A stretch of DNA of 64,000 bases, from assembly GCA_018434355.1 (NCBI GenBank), contig JAHDPL010000007.1, forward strand, positions 62,001 through 126,000. Reading direction: 5' to 3'. Both the position numbers and the translations under genes were made by a program. Below the pieces are notes generated by a model that did not search any database, was not told the origin of the DNA, and saw only the letters and a list, made by a program, of their open reading frames with translations. Every line of letters starts with the position of its first letter. Position 1 is the stretch's first letter. Source of the stretch: Sporomusaceae bacterium (GTDB lineage: Bacteria; Bacillota; Negativicutes; UBA1444). Of this stretch, positions 1 to 7,452 are shown piece after piece.

Positions 1-141
1 CGTCAGGCGTTGAAACGGTCCGGTTCGAAAAATGAAATGGTCAGCACTTTTCTGGCGATACTGGAACTGATCCGTCTGCGCCGGATCCGCGTGCAGCAAC
101 CGGAACAATTCGGACCGATCATCATGGTATGGAGGGAATAG
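1..141 (+). CDS. scpA: Segregation and condensation protein A, C-terminal end (5' truncated by window)
   Basis: An open frame enters from the left edge and stops with TAG at 139-141. Only 46 residues are visible. They are Arg-rich and end in an EQFGPIIM...WRE tail, like the winged-helix C-terminus of the kleisin ScpA, which bridges the SMC heads with ScpB. The identification rests mostly on position: the next gene, six bases downstream, is clearly scpB, and scpA-scpB is a standard Firmicutes pair. Confidence 0.75.
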   Translation, partial: RQALKRSGSKNEMVSTFLAILELIRLRRIRVQQPEQFGPIIMVWRE

Positions 142-147
142 CCGAGC

Positions 148-687
148 ATGTTTTACCAACATCTAAAAGGGCCGATGGAAGCGATGCTGTTTGCGTCCGG
201 CGATCCGATGCCTGCCGAACGGTTGTCGGCGTTGCTGGATATTCCGATCGAACATGTCCAGGCGATGTTGCTGGAGTTGAAAGAAGATATGGAGCAACCG
301 GGACGCGGCCTTTGTCTGGTGCAAGCGGCCGGCGGCTACCAGATCTGCACCCGGCCCGAATTTTCCTCAGTCGTTGAAAAACTGGCTGTTCACCAGGACC
401 CGAAGCTTTCGCCGGCGGCGATGGAGACGTTATCGATCATCGCTTTCCGGCAGCCGGTCACCCGTCAGGATGTCGAGTATATCCGCGGCGTCCAGTCAGA
501 TGGGGTGATCAACACACTGATCGAACGCAAGTTGATTAAAGAAGTGGGACGTAAGGAGACGATCGGGCGACCGATTTTATTTGGCACAAGCGAGGAGTTT
601 CTTAGTTGCTTCGGCCTGAATAGTCTGGATGAGTTGCCGGCATTGCCGGAAGCGGCGGCGGAAGAAGCCGGACTGGGTGAGGCATGA
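148..687 (+). CDS. scpB: Segregation and condensation protein B
   Basis: This 179-residue protein has the normal ScpB length, with two winged-helix domains. The family signature is visible around residues 85-140 as SPAAMETLSIIAFRQPVTR followed by VEYIRGV, with GRP...LFGTSEEFL after it. ScpB dimers bind the ScpA kleisin and regulate the SMC condensin ATPase during chromosome segregation. The ATG at 148 lies just after the scpA stop. The 3' end overlaps rluB by four bases (ATGA), so translation is probably coupled. Confidence 0.95.
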   Translation: MFYQHLKGPMEAMLFASGDPMPAERLSALLDIPIEHVQAMLLELKEDMEQPGRGLCLVQAAGGYQICTRPEFSSVVEKLAVHQDPKLSPAAMETLSIIAFRQPVTRQDVEYIRGVQSDGVINTLIERKLIKEVGRKETIGRPILFGTSEEFLSCFGLNSLDELPALPEAAAEEAGLGEA

Positions 688-1424
688 GCAGCGAGCGCCT
701 GCAAAAAATCATCAGTGCTGCCGGAGCTGCTTCGCGCCGTCAGGCAGAAACGATGATTCAGGCTGGCCGGGTTACTGTAAACGGAAAAATTGTCTCCGAA
801 CTTGGCGCCAAAGCAGACTGGCAGACCGACCGGATTGAGCTGGACGGTGAACCTCTGCTGCGGGCGGCTCCGGTTTATCTGTTGCTGAACAAGCCTTATG
901 GCGTGATCACATCGTTGAGTGATCCGCAAGGACGCAAAACCGTTGCCGATTTGGTCACTCTTGCCGGGATCTCTGACCGGGTTTATCCGGTGGGAAGACT
1001 TGATTATGATACGGAAGGTTTGCTGTTACTGACCAATGATGGAGAACTGACCCAGGGTCTGTCTCATCCGAAGTTTGAAATCGAAAAGGAATATCAGCTG
1101 GATGTTGAGCAGAAACCCTCGCCTGACGTGCTGAAAAAACTGGAGCAGGGCGTGATGTTGGCTGACGGAATGACGGCTGCAGCGAAGGCTTTTGCGCCGG
1201 TGTTGGCCGAAAACGGTTTCTGGCGATTTCGAATCGTCATTCATGAAGGTCGGAACCGTCAGGTCAGGCGGATGGCCGAATCGGTCGGGCTGGTGGTCCG
1301 ACGGCTGAAACGTGTGCGGTACGCGTTTTTGACGCTGAATGGTCTGGCGACGGGCGCATTGCGTCATCTGACGGCAGAAGAAGCGACTCGCTTGCAGGAA
1401 TTGGCGCGAAACCAACGCGAATAA
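684..1424 (+). CDS. rluB: 23S rRNA pseudouridine synthase (RluB/RsuA family)
   Basis: The 246-residue protein begins with an S4 RNA-binding domain (residues 1-60, ERLQKIISAAGAASRR). The RsuA/RluB-type catalytic domain follows, with the motif GRLDYDTEGLLLLTNDG near residues 104-120; D107 is the expected catalytic Asp. The conserved IHEGRNRQVRRM block is near residue 190. The family isomerises a uridine in large-subunit rRNA (position 2605 in E. coli for RluB). Next to scpB it matches the usual scpA-scpB-rluB order. RluB versus another RsuA subfamily member is not fully resolved. Confidence 0.93.
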   Translation: MSSERLQKIISAAGAASRRQAETMIQAGRVTVNGKIVSELGAKADWQTDRIELDGEPLLRAAPVYLLLNKPYGVITSLSDPQGRKTVADLVTLAGISDRVYPVGRLDYDTEGLLLLTNDGELTQGLSHPKFEIEKEYQLDVEQKPSPDVLKKLEQGVMLADGMTAAAKAFAPVLAENGFWRFRIVIHEGRNRQVRRMAESVGLVVRRLKRVRYAFLTLNGLATGALRHLTAEEATRLQELARNQRE

Positions 1425-1486
1425 TCTTTTTTTACTGTAAAGACGATATTATTGTAGCAATGTAGCAATGAAGGAGTGGATCGGAT

Positions 1487-2782
1487 ATGGCAGCAGCATT
1501 CGGCATCGAAAAAGCAGGGCGTTTGGCTGGCACGGTTGCGGTGCCTGGCGACAAATCGCTGTCGCATCGGAGTATCATGCTGGCAGGATTGGCGGATACA
1601 CCGGTTGAGGTACACAATTTTTTGGCCGCCGAGGATTGTCTGTCCACTGTTTCGTGTATGCGGGCAATGGGCGTATCGGTTGAAATTGAACCGAATGGCA
1701 CGGTGCTGGTAAAAGGCAAGGGGTTGTATGGCCTGAGTGAACCGGACGATGTACTGGATGCCGGGAATTCGGGGACAACGATTCGCCTGCTCAGCGGACT
1801 GCTTGCCGGACAATCATTTTTTTCAGTGCTGACTGGTGATGATTCGCTCAGGCGTCGACCGATGGCGCGAATTATCACGCCATTGTCCCAGATGGGCGCG
1901 CGGTTGATGGGACGTGAAAAATCGCGTTATGCGCCGATTGCTATTGAAGGAACGGGCAGTTTGCAGGGAATTGAATATAGGATGCCGGTGGCTAGCGCCC
2001 AGGTCAAATCTGCGCTGATGTTCGCCGCCCTTTATGCCGGTTCGCCGACGACGATCAGTGAGCCGTATTTGTCGCGCGACCATACCGAAAGGATGTTTGC
2101 CCAGTTTGGCATCCAGATTCGGCGGCAGGATCTGTCAGTTACCGTAAACCCTGTTAACTCGCTCAATGCGCCCCAAATTGTCGAAGTGCCGGGAGATTTC
2201 AGTTCAGCGGCGTTTCTGTTGGTTGCGGCGACGATCATTCCTGACAGTGAACTTACCCTGACCAATGTCGGCGTCAACCCGACCCGTACGGGTTTGTTGG
2301 ATGTTCTGCGCCAGATGGGGGCAAACATCGAATTAATGAACCAGCGGTTCAGTGGTGAAGAACCGGTGGCGGACCTACGGGTACGTTCGGCCAAGCTTCA
2401 AGGCGTATCGATCGGCAGGGAGCAGATTCCCAGATTGATTGATGAAATTCCGATTCTGGCGGTTGCCGCCTTGTTTGCCACAGGCGAGACATTGATCCAG
2501 GGTGCGGAAGAGTTGCGGGTCAAGGAAACGGACCGCCTGCTGGCGATGGCTACCGAGCTGAACCGAATGGGCGGCGTTATTGAAGAACGGCCCGATGGGC
2601 TGCTGATTCAGGGAAATGGAAGGTTGAACCCGGCGGAATGTCGGACCTATGGCGATCATCGGGTGGCGATGTCTCTGGCGGTGGCCGGCATGGCCCATGC
2701 CGGAGCGACGCTGGACGATGCAAATTGTGTCAATATATCGTTCCCCGGTTTCTTTGAAGTCATGAAAGGTTGTTGTAAATGA
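1487..2782 (+). CDS. aroA: 3-phosphoshikimate 1-carboxyvinyltransferase (EPSP synthase)
   Basis: The 431 residues match the family length. Visible signatures are the N-terminal PGDKSLSHRSIMLAG lysine/serine loop (shikimate-3-phosphate binding), DAGNSGTTIRLLSG near residue 90, and the C-terminal ELRVKETDRL and YGDHRVAMS motifs. The enzyme transfers the enolpyruvyl group of PEP to shikimate-3-phosphate, the sixth step of the shikimate pathway. The ATG is preceded by GAAGGAGTGGATCGGAT, which contains a good ribosome-binding site. The gene overlaps cmk by four bases. The 62-base gap after rluB shows no clear terminator. Confidence 0.97.
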   Translation: MAAAFGIEKAGRLAGTVAVPGDKSLSHRSIMLAGLADTPVEVHNFLAAEDCLSTVSCMRAMGVSVEIEPNGTVLVKGKGLYGLSEPDDVLDAGNSGTTIRLLSGLLAGQSFFSVLTGDDSLRRRPMARIITPLSQMGARLMGREKSRYAPIAIEGTGSLQGIEYRMPVASAQVKSALMFAALYAGSPTTISEPYLSRDHTERMFAQFGIQIRRQDLSVTVNPVNSLNAPQIVEVPGDFSSAAFLLVAATIIPDSELTLTNVGVNPTRTGLLDVLRQMGANIELMNQRFSGEEPVADLRVRSAKLQGVSIGREQIPRLIDEIPILAVAALFATGETLIQGAEELRVKETDRLLAMATELNRMGGVIEERPDGLLIQGNGRLNPAECRTYGDHRVAMSLAVAGMAHAGATLDDANCVNISFPGFFEVMKGCCK

Positions 2783-3456
2783 AGCAAAATGTCATTGCCA
2801 TTGATGGGCCGGCTGGCGCCGGAAAAAGTACCGTCGCTAAAATGGTGGCGGAAAAATTAGGCTTTGTTTATATAGACACAGGCGCCATGTACCGGGCGGT
2901 GACCTGCAGGGCCCTCGCCGAAGGGATTGAACTGACCAACCATGCCGCAATTTCAGAGTTGGCGGGGCGGATTAACGTCCGGTTCAATCGGGATGAAGCA
3001 GGACTTCAGGTTTTGGCTGACGGGGATGATGTGACGGAAGCGATCCGGACGCCGGAAGTCACGGCGGCGGTTCCTCTCGTTTCCCAAGTCGCCGCTGTCA
3101 GGCAAGCGATGGTGAGATTGCAGCAGGAAATGGCGGCGACGGGGGCGGTGGTTCTCGATGGACGCGATATCGGCAGCGTTGTTGTGCCGGATGCATGCGC
3201 AAAAATATTCCTGACGGCTTCTGTCGCCGAACGGGCGCGGCGACGCTGGCAGGAAATGAAACAAAAAGGTTATGAACAGGATCTGGTTGCGTTGCAACAG
3301 GAGATAGAGCAGCGTGACCGGCAGGACCAGGAGCGTGAGCTGGCGCCGCTTATCCAGGCAGAGGACGCTGTGTTGCTGGATACTACCGGAATGCCGATCG
3401 AAGCCGTCGTGTCAGGGATTGTGACAATTTATCAAACGCGGTGCGGGCATGTATAG
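2779..3456 (+). CDS. cmk: Cytidylate kinase
   Basis: The 225-residue protein carries the P-loop DGPAGAGKSTVAK at residues 9-21, then IDTGAMYRAVT and the DGRDIGSVV motif. It ends with the arginine-rich lid (RARRRWQEM...). It phosphorylates CMP/dCMP to the diphosphate. It starts on the ATGA overlapping the aroA stop and overlaps the downstream acyltransferase by eight bases, in the aroA-cmk-plsC order common in Clostridia and Negativicutes. Confidence 0.97.
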   Translation: MKQNVIAIDGPAGAGKSTVAKMVAEKLGFVYIDTGAMYRAVTCRALAEGIELTNHAAISELAGRINVRFNRDEAGLQVLADGDDVTEAIRTPEVTAAVPLVSQVAAVRQAMVRLQQEMAATGAVVLDGRDIGSVVVPDACAKIFLTASVAERARRRWQEMKQKGYEQDLVALQQEIEQRDRQDQERELAPLIQAEDAVLLDTTGMPIEAVVSGIVTIYQTRCGHV

Positions 3457-4069
3457 CATTATTTACTTTATTGTCTGGATTCCCTGTTGGTTTTTGTTCC
3501 GTGTATTATTGCGCTGGCAGGTCAGTGGATTAGAAAACGTGCCGGCAGGCGGCGCGATTATCGCGCCAAATCATCAGAGTTTCTGGGATATTCCGCTGGT
3601 GGGAATCGCCCTGCGGCAGCGACGGGTTCATTTCATGGCCAAAAGTGAGCTGTTTCAGAATCCGTTTTTCGCCTGGGTCATTCGGACTCTGTTGGCGTTT
3701 CCGGTCAAACGCGGCGCACCGGATCGCTCGGCCATCCGCCATGCGATCGAAAAATTGCAGGTTGGCGATTTGGTAACGATTTTTCCGGAAGGAACCCGCA
3801 GCAAGACAGGTATTCTAGGGGCGCCCGAACCAGGATTGTCGCTGATTGCGGCAAAAGCTGACGTTCCCGTCGTGCCGGTTGCGATCAGCGGAACCCGTGA
3901 AATATTCAGTAGTGCCTGCTTATTTCCTCAGATTAATATTCATTTCGCCGAACCGATTTTGCTCGGCGCACTTCAGGGTTCGGCAGCAGGCGCGAAAGTT
4001 GATGTCGGTATTGTTGTCATGGAAAAAATTTCAGCGGTATTAGCGCAAAATAAAGAAATGAAGAAATAG
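3449..4069 (+). CDS. plsC: 1-acyl-sn-glycerol-3-phosphate acyltransferase
   Basis: This is a 206-residue membrane-associated acyltransferase. A hydrophobic N-terminus (residues 1-22) is followed by the catalytic NHQSFWD box (H42 and D47 of HX4D) and the substrate-binding FPEGTRS motif at residues 112-118. It acylates lysophosphatidate to phosphatidate in phospholipid synthesis. It is the last gene of the scpA-to-plsC run. No terminator hairpin follows; the gap to the next gene contains a possible sigma-H promoter. Confidence 0.93.
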   Translation: MYSIIYFIVWIPCWFLFRVLLRWQVSGLENVPAGGAIIAPNHQSFWDIPLVGIALRQRRVHFMAKSELFQNPFFAWVIRTLLAFPVKRGAPDRSAIRHAIEKLQVGDLVTIFPEGTRSKTGILGAPEPGLSLIAAKADVPVVPVAISGTREIFSSACLFPQINIHFAEPILLGALQGSAAGAKVDVGIVVMEKISAVLAQNKEMKK

Positions 4070-4088
4070 AAAAAATTGTTTGTTAACT

Positions 4089-4118
4089 GCAGGAATTCTC
4101 TTTGGTCGTGGAGTATAT
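4089..4118 (+). promoter_or_regulatory. Possible sigma-H-type promoter (weak)
   Basis: The segment gcAGGAatt, 12 bases, then ggaGTATat resembles the sigma-H consensus RnAGGAwww-N11/12-RnnGAATww with one mismatch in the -10 core (GTAT for GAAT). It sits about 70 bases before the orphan gene at 4190. It is much weaker than the matches at 6402, 40624, 46866 and 59932. Confidence 0.35.
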
Positions 4119-4189
4119 AACAGATGGAAAACTTATTGGCCTAATTTTTGAATAATTGTATTTATATACAGGAAGAGGTTGGTCTATCG

Positions 4190-4654
4190 TTGTCTGAGCA
4201 TATGGAACGATTGCAAAAAATGGATGCGTTTTGGGACTACGCCGGATTCAAACCTTGGCAAGGTCATGGGATGGAAGGCGTTTACAGGCGGGTGACGTTT
4301 GTCAAGGACGGCTTTTTGGGCAAAGTCGCCGAGTTTTTTTCTGATGATTACATTCTATGGTCTCATCGTGGTGTGCAGGATGAAGAACGGATACTAAAAC
4401 AGTGGAAAGCGGAGACGGATGTCATGAAACACCGTTTTCTGCTTTTGTCGGCGGAATCAGCGCAGTCTCCCAGAACCAGGAGCATCTGGCTCGGCTTGGG
4501 GGGATTTGTCGAGGTCCTGCGCTATCGCGCAGGGTCGCCGGTTCCGGCAAAATTCCGGGACCTGGCGTTTCTAGTCGACAAAGGTCTCGAATATGCAGCA
4601 AAGGAGGGTGGCGTGCCAGAAGGAACTGAGAGGGGAGGCGAAGTTGCGTTATAG
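4190..4654 (+). CDS. Hypothetical protein (154 aa)
   Basis: I do not recognise this family. The frame is open from a TTG at 4148. A better start is the TTG at 4190, which has GGAAGAGG eleven bases upstream and gives a product beginning LSEHMERLQKMDAFWDYAGF. The protein is soluble-looking, rich in Trp and aromatic residues, without signal peptide or membrane segment. It lies alone between plsC and the cstA-like transporter and has no obvious partner. Codon use resembles its neighbours, so there is no sign of recent transfer. Confidence 0.6.
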   Translation: MSEHMERLQKMDAFWDYAGFKPWQGHGMEGVYRRVTFVKDGFLGKVAEFFSDDYILWSHRGVQDEERILKQWKAETDVMKHRFLLLSAESAQSPRTRSIWLGLGGFVEVLRYRAGSPVPAKFRDLAFLVDKGLEYAAKEGGVPEGTERGGEVAL

Positions 4655-4717
4655 TTGTTTCTTGACCAAAGTTTACGCAGTTTTATTTTTATTTAATTTG
4701 GTTGGAGGTGTTTATCT

Positions 4718-6334
4718 GTGTTAGCAACGATGTTTATTGTGGCCATTGTTTTCTTCGGCGTGGCGTACATGACCTATGGCCAATGGCTGAAAAAAACCTT
4801 TGCCCTGGATCCCAATAAGGAAACTCCTGCTACCTGCCTTTATGACGGGATTGATTATTGCCCGACTCACCCGGCCGTTCTGATGGGCCACCACTTTGCC
4901 TCGATCGCCGGCGCCGGACCGATTGTCGGACCGATTGCCGCGGCATCCATCTTCGGTTGGTTGCCTGCCTACATCTGGATTCTGATCGGCTCGGTGTTCT
5001 TCGGCGGCGTACACGATATGGGCGCCTTGGTCGCTTCACTGCGCCATAAGGGCCTGTCGGTCGGCGAAGTCGTTTTCGAATGGATCGGACCTGCCGCCAA
5101 AAAATTGTTCCTTGTGTTCACCTGGTTGGCGTTGACCCTGGTTATCGCCGTATTCCTCGAGCTGTCGGCGCAGACGTTTGCCGCCGACCCGGCCGTAGCG
5201 TTTTCCGGCCTGATCTATATCGTCATTGCAATGATTTTTGGCTGGCTGGTTTACCGGATGGGCCTGAATCTTTTGTATAGCACGATTATCATGCTGCCGG
5301 TCGTTATCGGCGCGGTATTCTATGCAAACGCTTCGCCCTGGGTTATGTCTTCCTTCAAATTCAGCGTAGAGTTCTGGCGGATCGCGTTGGTATTCTATAT
5401 CTTCGCCGCTTCGGTTCTGCCGGTATGGTTGCTGCTGCAACCGCGCGACTACCTGGCATCCTTCCTGCTGTACTTCTCGGTAGGTATCGGCACGATCGGC
5501 ATGCTGTTCATGACTGGCGTGGATACCGCTAAATTCCCGATGTTCACCAGCTTTAGCCCCAAAGAAGGTCTGTATCTGTGGCCTCTGCTGTTTATCACGG
5601 TCGCCTGCGGCGCGATTTCCGGTTTCCACTCTCTGGTCGGCAGCGGTACGACCTCCAAGCAGATGCGTAAAGAAACCGATGCTCTGCCGGTTGGTTACGG
5701 CGCGATGTTGATCGAAGGCGTTGTTGCAGTTATCGCACTCGGAACTCTGATTTTGGCCGGCGGCATGATGAAAGGCGGCCCGACCGTCGTTTACGGCGCA
5801 GGCATCGGCAAAATGGCCGGCTTGATCGGAATCGACCCCAAAGTTGGAACATCGATCGGTTTGTTGGCCCTCAATTCGTTCATTCTGACCTCGCTTGACA
5901 CCGCAACCCGTATTGCCCGCTATCAGTTCCAGGAACTGACCGGAAATCGGGTTGACCGTTATACTGCGACTGCAGTCGGCGTGGCAATTGCGTTGGTATT
6001 GCTGTTCTGGAAAACCGGCAACACCCCGGCCTGGCTGCTCATCTGGCCGGTATTCGGCGCAGCGAACCAATTGGTTGCAGCCATGGCTCTGCTTGCCATC
6101 GGCACCTGGGTTATCCGTTGCCTGCACAAACCGGCGAATTTCATCATGATCCCGATGTTGTTCATGCTGGTTACTACGTTTGCCGGTCTGGGTCTTTTGA
6201 TCAAGGATAACCTGACCAAACAACCGCTATTGGCAATCATATCGGCAGTCTTGTTGATCATGGCATTTTTCCTGGTCAAAATGGCCTGGGCTGCGATCAA
6301 CAAACCGACCGACAATCTCTGCAAAGTAGACTAA
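4718..6334 (+). CDS. cstA: CstA-type carbon starvation / peptide or pyruvate transporter
   Basis: The 538-residue protein is highly hydrophobic with about 14-16 predicted membrane segments. It shows CstA family blocks: an early FGVAYMTYGQWLKKTFALD, then GHHFASIAGAGPIVGPI near residues 57-72, GGVHDMGALVASLRHKG, and GFHSLVGSGTTSKQ in the second half. CstA proteins import peptides or pyruvate in characterised bacteria. The substrate here is unknown, but alanine dehydrogenase elsewhere in the window also makes pyruvate. The GTG start has GGAGGT upstream. A strong terminator follows, so it is probably transcribed alone. Confidence 0.9.
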   Translation: MLATMFIVAIVFFGVAYMTYGQWLKKTFALDPNKETPATCLYDGIDYCPTHPAVLMGHHFASIAGAGPIVGPIAAASIFGWLPAYIWILIGSVFFGGVHDMGALVASLRHKGLSVGEVVFEWIGPAAKKLFLVFTWLALTLVIAVFLELSAQTFAADPAVAFSGLIYIVIAMIFGWLVYRMGLNLLYSTIIMLPVVIGAVFYANASPWVMSSFKFSVEFWRIALVFYIFAASVLPVWLLLQPRDYLASFLLYFSVGIGTIGMLFMTGVDTAKFPMFTSFSPKEGLYLWPLLFITVACGAISGFHSLVGSGTTSKQMRKETDALPVGYGAMLIEGVVAVIALGTLILAGGMMKGGPTVVYGAGIGKMAGLIGIDPKVGTSIGLLALNSFILTSLDTATRIARYQFQELTGNRVDRYTATAVGVAIALVLLFWKTGNTPAWLLIWPVFGAANQLVAAMALLAIGTWVIRCLHKPANFIMIPMLFMLVTTFAGLGLLIKDNLTKQPLLAIISAVLLIMAFFLVKMAWAAINKPTDNLCKVD

Positions 6335-6351
6335 CGATCGTTTGCTGACGC

Positions 6352-6388
6352 AAAAATCCGGAAAGGGCTTGCCCTTTCCGGATTTTTC
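6352..6388 (+). terminator. Intrinsic terminator after cstA-like gene
   Basis: A 16-17 bp perfect inverted repeat, AAAAATCCGGAAAGGG and its complement, closes on a CTTG-type tetraloop. It ends in a T-run interrupted only by one C. It starts 18 bases after the stop codon. Confidence 0.95.
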
Positions 6389-6401
6389 TTTGTGTTGTTC
6401 G

Positions 6402-6431
6402 GCAGGAGAGTTTGATAATATAGGCGAATTT
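6402..6431 (+). promoter_or_regulatory. Sigma-H-type promoter for moxR/VWA operon
   Basis: gcAGGAgag, 12 bases, then ggcGAATtt matches the sigma-H consensus RnAGGAwww-N11/12-RnnGAATww at all core positions. Expected transcription start is near 6438, about 38 bases before the moxR ATG. The upstream terminator separates it from cstA. The same element with the same spacing occurs before motA. Confidence 0.7.
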
Positions 6432-6475
6432 CATCATATAGAAAATCAAACGTGTGAATCAAAGGTTGGGTTAGC

Positions 6476-7438
6476 ATGCGTGACGTAGATCTTGCTTTTT
6501 GGCGGCAGGCTTTTGAAGCGGAGAATTATATCTGCGAGGACGAGTTGTTGATTACAGTTTCCCTTGCCTTAAAACTCGGTCGTCCCTTGTTGATCGAGGG
6601 CGCGCCCGGTGTTGGCAAAACTGAGATTGCCAAAGTCTTGGCCCGGGTGCTCGAGACTGAGTTGATCCGTTTACAGTGCTATGAGGGTCTTGATGAAAGC
6701 AAAGCTTTGTATGAATGGAATTATCAGGGACAACTGCTCAAGATCCAGATGATGCGTGAAGCAAGCGGCAATCCGTTAAAAGAAGAAGAGATTTTTTCTG
6801 CGAAATACCTGCTGGAACGCCCGCTGCTCAAAGCAATCCGCGCGGAGCGACAGGTTGTGCTGTTGATTGATGAGATCGACAAAACAGATCAGGAGTTTGA
6901 AGCGTTTCTCTTCGAAGTCCTGTCCGATTTCCAGGTTTCAATCCCGGAACTTGGCACCGTCAGGGCTCGTCATTTGCCTGTCGTCGTACTGACCAGCAAC
7001 CAGGAACGCGAGTTGTCGGATGGACTGAGGCGACGCTGCGTCTATCTGTACATTGATTATCCATCGCCGGAAAAAGAGCAGGAGATATTGCGCTGCAAGA
7101 TTCCCGCCGCAGGGCATCGGCTGATATGGGAAATTGCAACGACAGTTCATTATTTGCGTTATGAGCTTGATTTGGAGAAGCCGCCCTCCACTTCGGAAAC
7201 ATTGGATTGGGCCAAGATTCTTGCCGAATGGAAGATTGAAAAACTAGACCCGCAGACGGTTCGCCAAACGCTGGGAATATTGCTGAAAAACCATCAGGAT
7301 ATGACAACCTTCCATCATAAAATAGGCGTTGAAGGATTGTGCGCCATGTTGCGCAGCGCCTGGGACGGCGCCGACCTTGCCGCCAAAGGCGATTCTTTGC
7401 TGGCCCGGGCAATAAAAAAAAAGAGCCTTCTGCCGTAA
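6476..7438 (+). CDS. MoxR-family AAA+ ATPase
   Basis: The 320-residue protein has Walker A GAPGVGKTE (residues 41-49), Walker B VVLLIDEIDK (near 122-131), the sensor-1 region VVVLTSNQERELSDGLRRRC and a C-terminal lid. This is the MoxR/CoxD type that acts with a VWA-domain partner in cofactor insertion or protein remodelling. The partner is the next gene. Transcription probably starts at the sigma-H-like promoter. The last codons run through an A9 tract that contains a frameshift heptamer leading into the VWA frame (see findings). Confidence 0.93.
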   Translation: MRDVDLAFWRQAFEAENYICEDELLITVSLALKLGRPLLIEGAPGVGKTEIAKVLARVLETELIRLQCYEGLDESKALYEWNYQGQLLKIQMMREASGNPLKEEEIFSAKYLLERPLLKAIRAERQVVLLIDEIDKTDQEFEAFLFEVLSDFQVSIPELGTVRARHLPVVVLTSNQERELSDGLRRRCVYLYIDYPSPEKEQEILRCKIPAAGHRLIWEIATTVHYLRYELDLEKPPSTSETLDWAKILAEWKIEKLDPQTVRQTLGILLKNHQDMTTFHHKIGVEGLCAMLRSAWDGADLAAKGDSLLARAIKKKSLLP

Positions 7439-7452
7439 CTGCATTCTTGCGG
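7414..7452 (+). other. Candidate -1 ribosomal frameshift signal (slippery A_AAA_AAG plus hairpin)
   Basis: Nine consecutive A (7414-7422) are read in the moxR frame as AAA AAA AAG, which contains the classic -1 heptamer A_AAA_AAG ending at 7423. A short hairpin follows after nine bases: CCGTAA (7433-7438) pairs with TTGCGG (7447-7452) around an eight-base loop, with one G-U pair. A -1 slip moves the ribosome from moxR directly into the VWA frame and bypasses the moxR TAA. The VWA frame has no convincing start of its own. Transcriptional slippage on the A9 run would give the same fusion. Confidence 0.5.

Noticed and set aside
1526-1545. Sigma-54-like TGGCACGGTTGC in the aroA coding region
   Set aside because: Only two bases separate the GG and GC halves instead of five, and it lies within a gene.
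4662-4689. Sigma-A promoter TTGACC / TATTTT before cstA
   Set aside because: The spacer is 16 bases and the -10 box poor in an AT-rich run; not distinguishable from chance.
5036-6223. Long minus-strand open frame (395 codons) opposite cstA
   Set aside because: The product is Gln/Asn/Arg-rich low-quality sequence typical of an antisense shadow of a membrane-protein gene, with no ribosome-binding site or family motif.
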